Shown: positions 25,290 to 33,739, counted from the first letter of the stretch. The stretch: DNA of 64,000 nt from Clostridia bacterium (GCA_009929615.1 SAAB01000004.1:47903-111902), one strand, 5' to 3'. The notes: a model not told the origin generated them from the letters alone. Numbers and translations: made by a program.

Positions 25290-25361
25290 TTCGTCACCCG
25301 GGTAACCAGTGATTTAATAAGTAAACAAAACGAACATACCAATAATCACTGGGGATGCACC
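25290..25361 (+). promoter_or_regulatory. TTCGTC-family element with perfect 9-bp arms
   Basis: TTCGTC (25290), TTTAAT 17 nt later (25313), GTAAACAAAACGAA (25321-25334), arms CCAGTGATT (25306-25314) and AATCACTGG (25344-25352) perfectly complementary. Followed by the ATG at 25362. Confidence 0.72.
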
Positions 25362-25820
25362 ATGTTTAAAAGTCTGTCTGAATTGATGACCAGCGTTGGC
25401 AAGACTGATGCGCATAAAGTCTCGATAGTCCAGGTTAAAACCGGTGTCACCTCGTGGGGCCGCAAAAACCAGTCATCCCGGCCTACGGCTGAATACCAGA
25501 TCTGGATGGATACTCCTGACAACGACAGTCGTATCGTCCTGAAGCTGAATTTCGTGCTGAGTTCCCGCCGTAACCAGCCTGAGAAGAATGCGCCCCTGAA
25601 TATTGAAATCAGCCAGTACGCTAACTGGGATACGGTGAAACGCGCCTGGGCGGAATGCGCTCCTGAACGCTATATGCGGCTGGAGAATGAAACGACAGAT
25701 GAGTTTATGTCCACCAGCGGGGTCTGGGAAGAAGCATCCGTCATCACCAATGACATGCAGCCGGATTACCGCTACTTCTATCCAGGCACGTCCTATTACG
25801 TGGCAAACGACAGCTACTGA
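25362..25820 (+). CDS. hypothetical protein, paralogue A of tandem pair
   Basis: Unknown 152-residue soluble protein. Residues about 16-70 (KVSIVQVKTGVTSWG ... DTPDNDSRIVLKLNFVLSS) align with the next gene product (ALSMMRVQRGITSWG ... DAPDNASRITVKTEFVLNA), so the two arose by tandem duplication and then diverged. Shared residues include TSWG and PDN.SRI. It is first in the unit controlled by a strong TTCGTC-family element. Confidence 0.75.
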   Translation: MFKSLSELMTSVGKTDAHKVSIVQVKTGVTSWGRKNQSSRPTAEYQIWMDTPDNDSRIVLKLNFVLSSRRNQPEKNAPLNIEISQYANWDTVKRAWAECAPERYMRLENETTDEFMSTSGVWEEASVITNDMQPDYRYFYPGTSYYVANDSY

Positions 25821-25855
25821 AGCCAGAAAACACACCATATAACCGAGGATCTACC

Positions 25856-26332
25856 ATGACCGACGCTATCCAGACTGCCCCTGAAAGCTTCAGCCTTTCT
25901 TCCCTGACCGACCTGTATCGCACAGTGCAGGCAACCGAGTCCCACGCTCTTTCAATGATGCGTGTCCAGAGGGGGATCACCTCCTGGGGGAGCCGTCGTA
26001 TAACTGACCGCCGAACTGAGGGGTTCACCGTCTTTCTGGATGCGCCGGATAACGCCAGCCGTATTACTGTTAAAACGGAGTTCGTGCTGAATGCAGCAAA
26101 GACCGGCCCTGATACGTCTAATGATCTGGTGGTGGAAGCGCGTGAACATTCAGGCTGGGATGAGAGCCGGAATTGTTTCACTGTTACCCGCGAGATCGGC
26201 GAACTGCGGGTTAATGCTGGTGGTGAAAATCATGCTGCTACACTTCGTCAGCTGTGGAAGCTGCTTCACGCGCAGGCAAAAGCCTACCAGTCCAGAAATA
26301 CTGCCGGTAACGCCACCTGGCTTATGTTCTGA
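25856..26332 (+). CDS. hypothetical protein, paralogue B of tandem pair
   Basis: A 158-residue protein related to the preceding one over about 55 central residues (see TSWG and PDNASRI), but with unrelated ends; the C-terminus has a Leu/Gln helix (LRQLWKLLHAQAKAY). The ribosome site is GAGGATC. Function unknown. Retention of both divergent copies suggests different partners or targets. Confidence 0.75.
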   Translation: MTDAIQTAPESFSLSSLTDLYRTVQATESHALSMMRVQRGITSWGSRRITDRRTEGFTVFLDAPDNASRITVKTEFVLNAAKTGPDTSNDLVVEAREHSGWDESRNCFTVTREIGELRVNAGGENHAATLRQLWKLLHAQAKAYQSRNTAGNATWLMF

Positions 26333-26406
26333 TAAGCCCCGGGCATGGTAATGTGCGTCACGACATTACGCCGTGGCGCACTACGTTCGTTTAGAAGGAA
26401 ATGAAG

Positions 26407-26682
26407 ATGAAAATAAGCCAGCTGGAAGTCGGGATGAGTGTCTGGTCGGTTAGCCGGGTAAATATGGGCAACACCACACTTAAAACAGTTGTCGTCCACC
26501 CGGTCGTGATTGTCGAAGTCCATGATAACCACGTCATAGCCACCTGGAATGGTAACGCCCCGCGTCGTTTCGGTGAGTCCGTCGTTAAGGGCTGGAAGAA
26601 AGAAAAGCCGTTGCTGATCCGTGAAGGTTTCGGGCAAATGCGCCTGGCTACCAGGGAAGAGAAAGCGCTGGCTGGTAAGTAA
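26407..26682 (+). CDS. hypothetical protein, 91 aa
   Basis: Unknown small protein with a beta-rich N-terminal half (QLEVGMSVWSVSRVNMG...VHPVVIVEVHDNHVIATWNG) reminiscent of SH3- or KOW-like barrels, then a basic stretch (KGWKKEK). The ATG at 26407 is preferred over 26401 because of spacing to GAAGGA. The barrel reading is a guess from hydrophobic pattern. Confidence 0.65.
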   Translation: MKISQLEVGMSVWSVSRVNMGNTTLKTVVVHPVVIVEVHDNHVIATWNGNAPRRFGESVVKGWKKEKPLLIREGFGQMRLATREEKALAGK

Positions 26683-26687
26683 CCCCC

Positions 26688-26716
26688 TTCGTGACCTGTA
26701 TGACCCGTGGTGTAAT
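26688..26716 (+). promoter_or_regulatory. TTCGTG variant promoter of the family
   Basis: TTCGTGACC (26688) and TGTAAT 17 nt later (26711). Arms CCCGTGG (26704-26710) and CCACGGGG (26771-26778) flank a longer loop than usual. About 80 nt separate it from the ATG at 26797. Confidence 0.5.
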
Positions 26717-26796
26717 GGCTCCGACAACCTGGCAGTTTTCGCAACGCAACACTCTGCCGCAAATCACCCTCCACGGGGCCAGACAGGGAATACACG

Positions 26797-27069
26797 ATGA
26801 CCGATGCCATTATCTCTGAAGAGCTGTACTTCAAATACCTCAACACCTACGAACGCGAAAGCAGGTTTCGCATTGACTCTTTTCGCTTTGATGGCGAGCC
26901 TCAGTGGACAACCAAATTCGGTCAAGCTCGCATCCGCCCTTCTCAGGTACGTGTACTGCTCTGCCGCTGCGGGGCAAACAACTGGAAAGACGATGGCAGG
27001 TTCGCCAATGAGTACTGCTGCGACAGCTGCGGACAGTTCGTGGAGGTGCTACAGCATAACGACCGTTGA
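26797..27069 (+). CDS. zinc-ribbon protein, 90 aa
   Basis: Small protein with a C-terminal four-Cys zinc site (CRCGANNW ... CCDSCGQFVEV, about residues 55-85). The same C-terminal layout occurs in the 92-aa product at 45641 (CRCGAINW ... CDCCAKEI), so they are dispersed paralogues. The N-terminal half differs and is Arg/Tyr-rich. Likely a nucleic-acid or protein-binding adaptor; specific role unknown. Confidence 0.75.
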   Translation: MTDAIISEELYFKYLNTYERESRFRIDSFRFDGEPQWTTKFGQARIRPSQVRVLLCRCGANNWKDDGRFANEYCCDSCGQFVEVLQHNDR

Positions 27070-27155
27070 TTCGCGTCCCGGGGCCGGAGCTGATGGCTCA
27101 CTGATAAACCATTTCAGACCGACATATTCATTCTGATAATACCCGACGTATCGCC

Positions 27156-27184
27156 TTCGTCACCTGCCGGGCCCGTGTTGTACT
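27156..27184 (+). promoter_or_regulatory. TTCGTC-family element
   Basis: TTCGTC (27156), TGTACT 17 nt later (27179). An inner hairpin TTGTAC/GTACAA overlaps the -10, and outer arms CCCGTG/CACGGG surround an ACGA-containing loop before the ATG at 27224. Confidence 0.6.
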
Positions 27185-27223
27185 GGTATCAGTACAACAT
27201 AAAACGAGATCACGGGGCGCATC

Positions 27224-27529
27224 ATGCAGACACTGACCGACGTATTCAGCGATAAGGCGAATAAAGCCTTTCATTCGATTTTCGCCGATTTCCTGCCCAC
27301 CAGCGCGGATGGGGTAATCACCTTTACGGTTCGCGGCTATGGCGGAAAAACTGCCTGCATGACCGTCCCCTCTGGAACCCCGGTTTTCGTCTTTGGCACT
27401 GAAGAGCTCGCCGACTTCCATCGCTCCGCCGTGGCGGGTGAATTCTACATCGTTGATCACGGTGGTTTCCGCACCCTGAATCAACAGGTAGAACGTGGCC
27501 GCGTCCCAGTCATCTACGACATCCTCTGA
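27224..27529 (+). CDS. hypothetical protein, 101 aa
   Basis: Unknown soluble protein of 101 residues with alternating hydrophobic beta-strand pattern (GVITFTVRGYGGKTACMTV; TPVFVFGTEELADF). It starts directly behind a TTCGTC-family element with a weak GGGG ribosome site and is followed after 12 nt by the next unknown gene. Confidence 0.7.
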   Translation: MQTLTDVFSDKANKAFHSIFADFLPTSADGVITFTVRGYGGKTACMTVPSGTPVFVFGTEELADFHRSAVAGEFYIVDHGGFRTLNQQVERGRVPVIYDIL

Positions 27530-27541
27530 AGGGATCCGATT

Positions 27542-27835
27542 ATGGCAATCGACACAGTTTACCGCCTGCGGCTCGATTTCGACGTGTATAACGGCGATGT
27601 CATCGACACCAAAGAGCAGGAAGACAAAGACCAGATCTCCATTGCGAAAATCACCCAATTTATCTTCGATGCCTCCGTTCGGCTCAAGCTTGATGCCTGC
27701 GAAACCAGCGATGGCGGGCCAGCACATGGGCCTTACTGTGTTCTTGAGCACTGCAACCGAGCTGTACTGGAACAGGCCGAAACTGAAATTAAACGCTATG
27801 TGAGACGCTTTAAAGGCCATTCACTGGAAGACTGA
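27542..27835 (+). CDS. hypothetical protein, 97 aa
   Basis: Unknown 97-residue protein with a strand-rich start (VYRLRLDFDVYNGDVIDT) and a C-terminal helix. Ribosome site AGGGAT. It lies between the preceding gene and the DinG-like helicase gene and is probably in the same operon. Confidence 0.65.
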   Translation: MAIDTVYRLRLDFDVYNGDVIDTKEQEDKDQISIAKITQFIFDASVRLKLDACETSDGGPAHGPYCVLEHCNRAVLEQAETEIKRYVRRFKGHSLED

Positions 27836-27929
27836 TGAACCCGGTACATCCACCAGCATGAGGATGTACCTGACTTCGATAGCCGCTGCCGGGCTGTGCC
27901 TCCTGAGCAGCAGAGGACAAGGTACGGAT

Positions 27930-30002
27930 ATGCCAGACAATAAACCCCGGATGACTGCCGCTGAAATGACTGAGCGAGCCTATCACTTCTTCCTGGACGC
28001 AAAGGGTCTGTCCCCTCGTGCCGGGCAGGTAGACATGATGGCGTTTTGCAGCGCAGTCGTTAACGCTACCCCCGCTGAGGAGCAGTATCGCGTCGGGGTT
28101 ATTGAGGCCGGTACGGGGACAGGGAAAACACTCGGGTATTGTCTGCCGCTGATCCCCCTGGCGATGGAAAAGCATAAGACGCTGATCATCTCCACGGCAA
28201 CCGTTGCGCTTCAGGAACAAATCATCTCCAAGGATCTGCCAGAAATACAGGCGAGAGCGGGCCTGAGCTTCTCCTATGCGATGGCGAAGGGCCGTAGCCG
28301 TTACTTCTGCCAGATGCGCTGTGACGTTCATATGGAAAGCGAGATGAATGCCTATGGCTACATCCGCGATGATGTGGAGGATATCAGCAAGGCCTTTGCT
28401 GGTGGTCACTGGACAGGAGAGCGTGATTCCTATCCTGATGAGATCAATGAGGCGGTATGGGGTCGGGTCAATGCTATTGGCAGTCAGTGCCCTAAAAAGC
28501 GTTGCCCACATTATCACCGTTGTCCGTTCTTCCTCGCCCGCGCCCTGCTGGAGTCGGTGGATGTGGTTATCGCCAACCATGACATCGTATTGTCTGACCT
28601 GTCACTGGGAGGCGGTATTATCCTTCCCCCGCAGGAAGAGTCCATTTATGTGTTCGACGAAGGTCACCACGTTCCGCAGAAAGCAATTAACCACTTTGCG
28701 ACCTCCGCCTCTCTCGATGCCAGCAGGCATTTCATGAGCGAAATCTTCGACATGGTAATGACCATGCCAGAGTCCTACGGCGGGACTATGGAAAAGCACG
28801 TGCAGCAGCTGGTGGAGCTTGCGGGCCATGCCGGTGATGAGCTCGGTGAGCTGCGGGGGACACTTTTACGCTCCCTGAACTGGCGAAACGATCACGAAAT
28901 GCCAAATGGCACGGAATCGGACATCTATCGCTTCCCGGAAGGTTTCGTTCCTGAAGATATTGCGGCCCTGTTTAAGCCTGGGTTAAAGACAGTAAACGAG
29001 ATGCAGAATATCGTTGTGAAAATGACGGCGATTGTAGATGAGGCCGGGCGGGATATCAGCGAGGAAGAACTGGCCCTTCAAAAGATGGCTGTCGGCGAGC
29101 TGGCAAATCGCCTGGCGGGTATGCATCAGGCTCTGGCCTCATACTGCGGGAATAAAACCGTCTCTGGTATGCCTATGGCCCGGTGGATTAACGTCCGTCG
29201 TACTAAACGCAGCACCGAAGTGGTGATTAATTGCAGTCCGGTCTATGCGGGCGAACACCTGAAATCCGAGCTCTGGTCGAAGGCTTATGCCACCATTGTG
29301 ACCTCGGCAACAATCCGCTCCCTTAGCAAGTTTGACGCATTCCTGGAGCAGGCCGGTCTTCCAGTCGATACACCTACCCTGCTGGCCCGCAGCCCGTTTG
29401 ATTACCAGAACAACGGCGTGTTGTTCATCCCCCGTATGCGCTCGGTTCCGACCAATCATGAAGAACATACGGCGGAGATCATCGAACTCCTTCCCAAACT
29501 GGTGCTTCGGCTTCAGGGTTGCCTCGTGCTGTTCGCCTCCCGCAGGCAGATGGAAGAAGTCAGCAAGGCGATGCCTCAACACATTTCACCGCTTCTGCTG
29601 ATACAGGGGGCACTTCCAAAACGGGAAATACTGCTGCGCCATAAGCTCAGAATCGACCGTGGTGAGCCGAGCATTATCTTTGGTATGGCTTCTTTCAGTG
29701 AAGGGGTGGATCTGCCTGGCGTGTACTGCAACAACGTCATCATTGCCAAGCTGCCTTTTAGCGTTCCGACCGACCCGGTGGGCCAGACCCTGACGGAGTG
29801 GCTGGAGAAAAACGGGCGTGATGCTTTCCGGGAAATCTCGATACCGGAGGCCTGCCTCAAACTGACCCAGTCCGTTGGTCGGCTTATCCGCACAGAGAGC
29901 GATACCGGCGCGGTGACTATCCTGGATAAACGCCTGAAGACAAAAGCCTACGGGAAAGACATCCTCGCATCCCTGCCCCCTTTCAGGCGCGAAATTCGTT
30001 AA
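27930..30002 (+). CDS. DinG/YoaA-family (XPD-like) ATP-dependent helicase
   Basis: Superfamily 2 helicase with an iron-sulphur cluster, unwinding DNA or R-loops 5' to 3' in known relatives. The visible motifs are Walker A AGTGTGKT (residues 60-67), four Cys in the Fe-S domain (around RYFC, then CPKKRC and HYHRC near 180-191), the DEGH box (VFDEGHH), motif SFSEGVDLPG, and the final QSVGRLIR motif. At 690 aa it is close to DinG (716 aa). The ATG at 27930 with an AAGG site is preferred to an upstream one. Related DinG proteins occur as plasmid accessory genes, including in type IV CRISPR loci, but no CRISPR array or cas gene is seen here. Confidence 0.92.
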   Translation: MPDNKPRMTAAEMTERAYHFFLDAKGLSPRAGQVDMMAFCSAVVNATPAEEQYRVGVIEAGTGTGKTLGYCLPLIPLAMEKHKTLIISTATVALQEQIISKDLPEIQARAGLSFSYAMAKGRSRYFCQMRCDVHMESEMNAYGYIRDDVEDISKAFAGGHWTGERDSYPDEINEAVWGRVNAIGSQCPKKRCPHYHRCPFFLARALLESVDVVIANHDIVLSDLSLGGGIILPPQEESIYVFDEGHHVPQKAINHFATSASLDASRHFMSEIFDMVMTMPESYGGTMEKHVQQLVELAGHAGDELGELRGTLLRSLNWRNDHEMPNGTESDIYRFPEGFVPEDIAALFKPGLKTVNEMQNIVVKMTAIVDEAGRDISEEELALQKMAVGELANRLAGMHQALASYCGNKTVSGMPMARWINVRRTKRSTEVVINCSPVYAGEHLKSELWSKAYATIVTSATIRSLSKFDAFLEQAGLPVDTPTLLARSPFDYQNNGVLFIPRMRSVPTNHEEHTAEIIELLPKLVLRLQGCLVLFASRRQMEEVSKAMPQHISPLLLIQGALPKREILLRHKLRIDRGEPSIIFGMASFSEGVDLPGVYCNNVIIAKLPFSVPTDPVGQTLTEWLEKNGRDAFREISIPEACLKLTQSVGRLIRTESDTGAVTILDKRLKTKAYGKDILASLPPFRREIR

Positions 30003-30022
30003 TCAACAGTCGAGAGGTTGCT

Positions 30023-30343
30023 ATGCATAAAATTGAATGCCCACGCTGTCTGGGTGGTAAGGGTGAGATCCGAGCGTTCCGGCACGTTCAAGGCGGTGTG
30101 TGTTTTCGCTGCAAGGGCCGGGGGTATGTCGAGGTGAAAACCATCCCGAAGCCTTCTATCCGGTTTGTTGCTATGCAGAAATGGGCAAATCCAGAGGACG
30201 TTAACTACAACAATGGGGATTTTATCAGGACGTTCTATTTCAAGGCCCGAAGTCAGGCTGAAGCAACAAAGAAGCTTCAGAAAAAACTCGGCGCGTCAGG
30301 TCGTGAGTTTTATGCCACTCCTGCGGATGATGTCCAGCAATAA
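30023..30343 (+). CDS. zinc-binding protein with DnaJ-like CxxC motifs
   Basis: A 106-residue protein whose N-terminal 40 residues contain CPRCLGGKG and CFRCKGRGY, the CxxCxGxG pattern of a DnaJ-type zinc centre. The C-terminal half is basic (TKKLQKKLG) and contains an FYFKARSQAEATKKL helix. It follows the DinG-like gene by 20 nt with a GAGAGG site, so the two are probably co-transcribed and may work together on DNA or protein. Confidence 0.75.
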   Translation: MHKIECPRCLGGKGEIRAFRHVQGGVCFRCKGRGYVEVKTIPKPSIRFVAMQKWANPEDVNYNNGDFIRTFYFKARSQAEATKKLQKKLGASGREFYATPADDVQQ

Positions 30344-30430
30344 ATGGGGGCGTTTTGTAGTGGTTTATTCACTCTGAAATCTATCACTCTGGTTATGATT
30401 GGTTTCGAAACAAATGACAGGTGGTAACAC

Positions 30431-30853
30431 ATGAAAAACCAGGCTAAAACACAACATTCTGTTTTTAAGTTCATTCGAGCTGCGATTCCGGTAACAGTTC
30501 TATCGGCTATACAGTACGCTGTCATTTCTACATTGCTGGTGGTTGGAAAAATTGACCTTCAATGGTCGGAACTCGCTACATCACTTCCGTTATGTATTAT
30601 TGCAATATTCTCAACAGCATTTGTATTTTACGACCCAAATGAATATGAGTACTTTCTTTCAGTGCTGGGAATGCTTACCGTTTGGGTTTTAGTGTTTATT
30701 GCATCAATACTCCTACTTGTAATCGCGCGAGGTTTTTCCTTCATCACAAGCAATTATGTAACATATGCTGAATTGGCTTCCTATTCCATACAGATAGGAA
30801 TGATGATTGTATTTTACTTCAAGAGGGATAGTCTTAATCAACAGACCCTATAG
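30431..30853 (+). CDS. four-helix integral membrane protein, 140 aa
   Basis: Unknown inner-membrane protein with four hydrophobic segments (about residues 18-38, 47-66, 76-100, 112-130). It appears related to the product at 31126 in layout and by a shared loop (FYDPNEYEYFL versus FQNPEGSDFLK), so the pair likely arose by duplication. AT-richer than its neighbours, which suggests a separate origin. The ribosome site is CAGGTGG. Confidence 0.7.
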   Translation: MKNQAKTQHSVFKFIRAAIPVTVLSAIQYAVISTLLVVGKIDLQWSELATSLPLCIIAIFSTAFVFYDPNEYEYFLSVLGMLTVWVLVFIASILLLVIARGFSFITSNYVTYAELASYSIQIGMMIVFYFKRDSLNQQTL

Positions 30854-30934
30854 ATACAGTATTTCGCGATTAATATTATCATTGAACATTAACGCACAAA
30901 ATTTACCCCCACGTCATACAAGGTTACCGATGCA

Positions 30935-31099
30935 ATGAAAAATAAAATTATCGATGCAAAACTTGCATTTTTTAAAGTAGAGGGAACTCCAAGTACTGGT
31001 CACGTTGTGGTTATCGGGAAACCATCATCTGGGAAAAGTTTCTGCCTTACTGATGAAATAACGCGTTTGTTAAAAGCAGGTAAAAACCACGAAAATTAA
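30935..31099 (+). CDS. 54-aa protein with a complete Walker A motif
   Basis: Short frame between the two membrane protein genes. Residues 22-36 read HVVVIGKPSSGKSFC, a full strand-plus-P-loop (GxxxxGKS), followed by a helix and stop. It is far too short for an ATPase, so it may be a remnant of a P-loop NTPase, a short regulator, or the surviving N-terminus of a degraded gene. A loosely similar P-loop occurs in the 154-aa product at 35516. No strong ribosome site (AAGG at 30920). Confidence 0.45.
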   Translation: MKNKIIDAKLAFFKVEGTPSTGHVVVIGKPSSGKSFCLTDEITRLLKAGKNHEN

Positions 31100-31125
31100 T
31101 TTGAATATTGCAAGCGGGGTTTGCT

Positions 31126-31521
31126 ATGACATCAATTATTACCACTTTATATGAAAAACTTTCATTTCGTGTGCTCGCAGTTCCGCTGATTATTTTCAGC
31201 ATTGAATTTTTGATATGGGCAGTGCTTATTCGAGAAAATGTTATATCCGGGGACTGGCCTTTGTATAGAACTTGTTTGTTCGCTTGTTTTTCCTCGCTGA
31301 TTATAACTGGATTCACATTCCAGAATCCTGAAGGCAGTGATTTCCTAAAGGCAGCAGCAGGTCTCCTTGGATGTCTGGCCTTGGGGGGATTGATAATTAT
31401 TATTTATTATATTGGCACTCTCGAATTTCCGATTATCACTGCCAAGATGGTTTGGATTTTCATGATGGCAAGCTTTACGTCTCAGCTTTTCACTTGCCTG
31501 ATGAAATCGATGACTGATTAA
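31126..31521 (+). CDS. four-helix integral membrane protein, 131 aa
   Basis: Unknown inner-membrane protein with four hydrophobic segments (about residues 13-34, 44-62, 74-96, 104-122). Its organisation and an F.NPE...FLKA loop resemble the product at 30431. The ATG at 31126 follows GCGGGG; an in-frame TTG farther upstream is less likely. Low GC, like its paralogue. Confidence 0.7.
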   Translation: MTSIITTLYEKLSFRVLAVPLIIFSIEFLIWAVLIRENVISGDWPLYRTCLFACFSSLIITGFTFQNPEGSDFLKAAAGLLGCLALGGLIIIIYYIGTLEFPIITAKMVWIFMMASFTSQLFTCLMKSMTD

Positions 31522-31656
31522 TTTGAAGTTCAGCAAAAACAATTGCAGAGCAAAGTTATTTATTCACTCATTTTGCGATCTAAGTATGCTTACGCTGAAG
31601 TAACCGAAAAGTACCTTTCTTGAAAAGTTTTTTCGGGATTTTAGGAGAAATGGATA

Positions 31657-31698
31657 ATGGCATTCTCACTTACTTTCCATCAATACATTCTGGAGTAA
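31657..31698 (+). CDS. possible 13-aa leader, MAFSLTFHQYILE
   Basis: Very short frame whose end contains the ribosome site (CTGGAG) of the next gene and stops 4 nt before its ATG. Overlapping frame MDNGIL... starts at 31650. This arrangement suggests translational coupling, but it could be chance. Confidence 0.3.
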   Translation: MAFSLTFHQYILE

Positions 31699-31702
31699 TA
31701 AC

Positions 31703-31894
31703 ATGTTTACTTTAGTTCTCGTGATTGGGCTTTATTCAAGTGGTCTTAATCCAAGTGGTGTCACCTCTCAGAAAATACCTGACTACAAAACCTATGATGA
31801 ATGCCAGAGTGCCGCGCCTAAAGCAAAGCGTGGGGAAACTATCACCATCTTAAGTTATTGCATTCCCCAGCCTGCGGATAAGACAAAGGCGTAA
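31703..31894 (+). CDS. small protein, DUF1482-like, 63 aa
   Basis: The N-terminus MFTLVLVI followed by TYDECQSAAPKAK and a final Cys-containing strand resembles the small prophage/plasmid family DUF1482 (MFALVL ... Y.T...C..A). Function in that family is unknown. The first 15 residues are hydrophobic and might act as a signal or anchor. The ribosome site is CTGGAG. Confidence 0.6.
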   Translation: MFTLVLVIGLYSSGLNPSGVTSQKIPDYKTYDECQSAAPKAKRGETITILSYCIPQPADKTKA

Positions 31895-31947
31895 AGGCTT
31901 CGCTATATGTGAATTATCGAAGGGGTGTCCATTTCATACCCGATTAC

Positions 31948-31976
31948 TTCGTCAATTGTCGACCGGTGGGATAATA
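31948..31976 (+). promoter_or_regulatory. TTCGTC-family promoter
   Basis: TTCGTC (31948), ATAATA 17 nt later (31971). It precedes the 231-aa gene. Transcription from it would start near 31983, which rules out the longer frame beginning at 31956 and supports the ATG at 32025. Confidence 0.6.
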
Positions 31977-32024
31977 GGATTAAAACAGTTTTTAGCTTCA
32001 CGATATTATGGAGAAACCGCCGTC

Positions 32025-32720
32025 ATGCACCCATTCGATTCGGTCAGAGTAAAACTGAGTTTTGCCGGAAAGCCACCAGCGGCTTTACTGCAAAGCGCCC
32101 TATTTCTTGAAAATCAGCGTCCCGAATCCTCCAGTTGGAGCGACCCGGGCACGGCGGGTAATACACTGCTTCGCGACATCCTCCGGTCACAACCGGTTGA
32201 ACTGAGCACTCTACAAGGCGTGGTTAATCTGACTACTGGCAACCTCGGTAAAGCCGAATGTAGTGAGTTGCTTGCACTGATGGGCCTTCGTAGCTTCGGT
32301 GAAGAAGCTGCTGAGTTAATGGTTCGCAATGCGTCAATGGTTTTTGCGAGTGGACAGGCTAATGCAAAGAACCTGATTCGCATGGAAGTCACTAAATCAC
32401 ACCTTACTTCTGATAAGCAGGTCATTGTCAGTACTGAAACCCTTGAGCGGCGTATGTACGTCATGAACAGCAACGGTATCTGCTTCGTCGTTGAGCCTGA
32501 GATCTGCCTTGATGCCGAGAAACTGCCGGGCGCGGATTTCTTTATCACTGAAGACGAAATGGATGCTGCGGGCGTGAGCCGCTGGGGTGAAAACGGCAGT
32601 CAGCACTGGCGATGCATGGTTACCTGGTTCAATGGCAGTAGCACCATCATGAACGAAATGGGACACATGTACGAGCTCGGTGATGAACCTGAAATTCGGC
32701 TCAATAGCTTCGGTGGATAA
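32025..32720 (+). CDS. hypothetical protein, 231 aa
   Basis: Unknown soluble protein. Two halves can be seen: an N-terminal helical region (LSFAGKPPAALLQSALFLE) and a C-terminal strand-rich region with Trp residues (HWRCMVTWFNG). The start is set by the TTCGTC promoter and by GGAGA 10 nt upstream. Followed after 22 nt by the Lar-like gene, with which it is probably co-transcribed. Confidence 0.7.
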   Translation: MHPFDSVRVKLSFAGKPPAALLQSALFLENQRPESSSWSDPGTAGNTLLRDILRSQPVELSTLQGVVNLTTGNLGKAECSELLALMGLRSFGEEAAELMVRNASMVFASGQANAKNLIRMEVTKSHLTSDKQVIVSTETLERRMYVMNSNGICFVVEPEICLDAEKLPGADFFITEDEMDAAGVSRWGENGSQHWRCMVTWFNGSSTIMNEMGHMYELGDEPEIRLNSFGG

Positions 32721-32742
32721 AGCCCACCAGCGAGGAAATACG

Positions 32743-32940
32743 ATGAGACACGATAACGTCAAGCCCTGCCCTTTCTGCGGTTGTTCATCTATCCGGGTTC
32801 GGGAGATTTCGAATAATTTTCGCGCCTGCTGCAATTCCTGTGAGGCCACGGTGGCGTTTCAGGACTCCGAACAAGCCGCTGTGACGCGCTGGAATACCCG
32901 CGCTGAAGAGAAACAATCTGGCGGACTCCAGTCAGCATAA
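32743..32940 (+). CDS. Lar-family restriction alleviation-like protein
   Basis: A 65-residue protein with the Lar family signature: KPCPFCG, then C(C)NSCEA, then a terminal AVTRWNTRA. Lar of prophage Rac eases type I restriction and stimulates modification. Four Cys form a zinc site (CPFC and CNSC). The ATG at 32743 follows CGAGGA and is preferred to upstream in-frame starts. Its presence in the region next to the putative oriT fits protection of entering DNA, though many Lar-like proteins remain untested. Confidence 0.82.
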   Translation: MRHDNVKPCPFCGCSSIRVREISNNFRACCNSCEATVAFQDSEQAAVTRWNTRAEEKQSGGLQSA

Positions 32941-32992
32941 ATTAAGCCCCGGGCTGCTCTGGGCCTGAATACCGATAAGAGGAAACACCGAC

Positions 32993-33451
32993 ATGAAATT
33001 TTACATCAGCGACGTTTTATGGAAATCCGGGCAGGCATTCATTTTCTCGTTTGTCACTGCTCCGGCAGTTGCGTTACTGCTCATTCTGTTCTGCACAGTT
33101 CTTACCAGTTCACCATCCAAGGTCTTCCTCGATCAGGCCCGTAGTCTGGTTGGAAATGCCACCAGCACCTCGGTCATGGTTTGCCCTGAAGAGAAAGCAG
33201 TGTTTGCCGCGTTCCGCTCCTCAGAATGCCAGCGACACGTGGTGAATGCCGATGATGCCATTAAACAATGGGACTCGCTGTTGCTCAAAGGCTACCTGAT
33301 AGTGGCGGGTATCGCTCTTATCTGCTGGATGGTAAGCGAGGCAGTTAACTACCGCAGAAAGCCGTGGCGCTATGGGATCCGTCCCTCTGATATGACATTT
33401 AGCTATACAAAACTCGTGCCGAAAGAATCCGATGATGACGCGGATAAATAA
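32993..33451 (+). CDS. two-pass membrane protein, paralogue of 34384 gene
   Basis: Unknown 152-residue inner-membrane protein: transmembrane segments at about residues 17-40 and 100-120 enclose an external loop with two Cys (MVCPEE and SECQR), probably disulphide-bonded. The gene at 34384 encodes the same plan (PA(V/I)AL, S.PS, AR, MVC.EE, C.R, WDS), so they are paralogues with about 30% identity by eye. Function unknown; a periplasmic sensor or exclusion role is conceivable. Confidence 0.75.
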   Translation: MKFYISDVLWKSGQAFIFSFVTAPAVALLLILFCTVLTSSPSKVFLDQARSLVGNATSTSVMVCPEEKAVFAAFRSSECQRHVVNADDAIKQWDSLLLKGYLIVAGIALICWMVSEAVNYRRKPWRYGIRPSDMTFSYTKLVPKESDDDADK

Positions 33452-33505
33452 CCACTCATTTAGCACGGCAGACAGCCGGTCAATGCCAGCAGCACAGGGG
33501 GCAGT

Positions 33506-33739
33506 ATGGGTAGACCTACAGGCAATATCGTCAGACTCACAAAATCAACAGGCCGCAGCAGCGACTTTTTCGGGCCATGTGAGTTGTGTGGAAAACATAT
33601 GTCAGAAGCATTCCGTACCCGAAAAGCGCGTGAGTGGCAGCGTGAAAATGGCGAACTCTATTACGGCCATGATTCCGCCGTCATGTATGCACATGAAAAA
33701 TGCATTCTGAATCTGGAAAGCAAATTTACCTCAAATTAA
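33506..33739 (+). CDS. putative zinc-binding protein, 77 aa
   Basis: Unknown, with CELCGKHM at residues 25-32 and an H..C pair (AHEKC) near residue 64, which could form a CCHC zinc site. The middle is basic and aromatic (TRKAREWQRENG). The ribosome site is AGGGGG. It lies between the two paralogous membrane gene blocks. Confidence 0.65.
   Translation: MGRPTGNIVRLTKSTGRSSDFFGPCELCGKHMSEAFRTRKAREWQRENGELYYGHDSAVMYAHEKCILNLESKFTSN

Noticed and set aside
27128..28580. Long reverse-strand frames opposite the DinG-like gene
   Set aside because: They are shadows of the high-GC coding frame of the helicase and its upstream genes; no recognisable protein features.
30935..31099. Calling the 54-aa P-loop frame a functional ATPase
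   Set aside because: Only Walker A is present; there is no Walker B or sensor and the length is too short.
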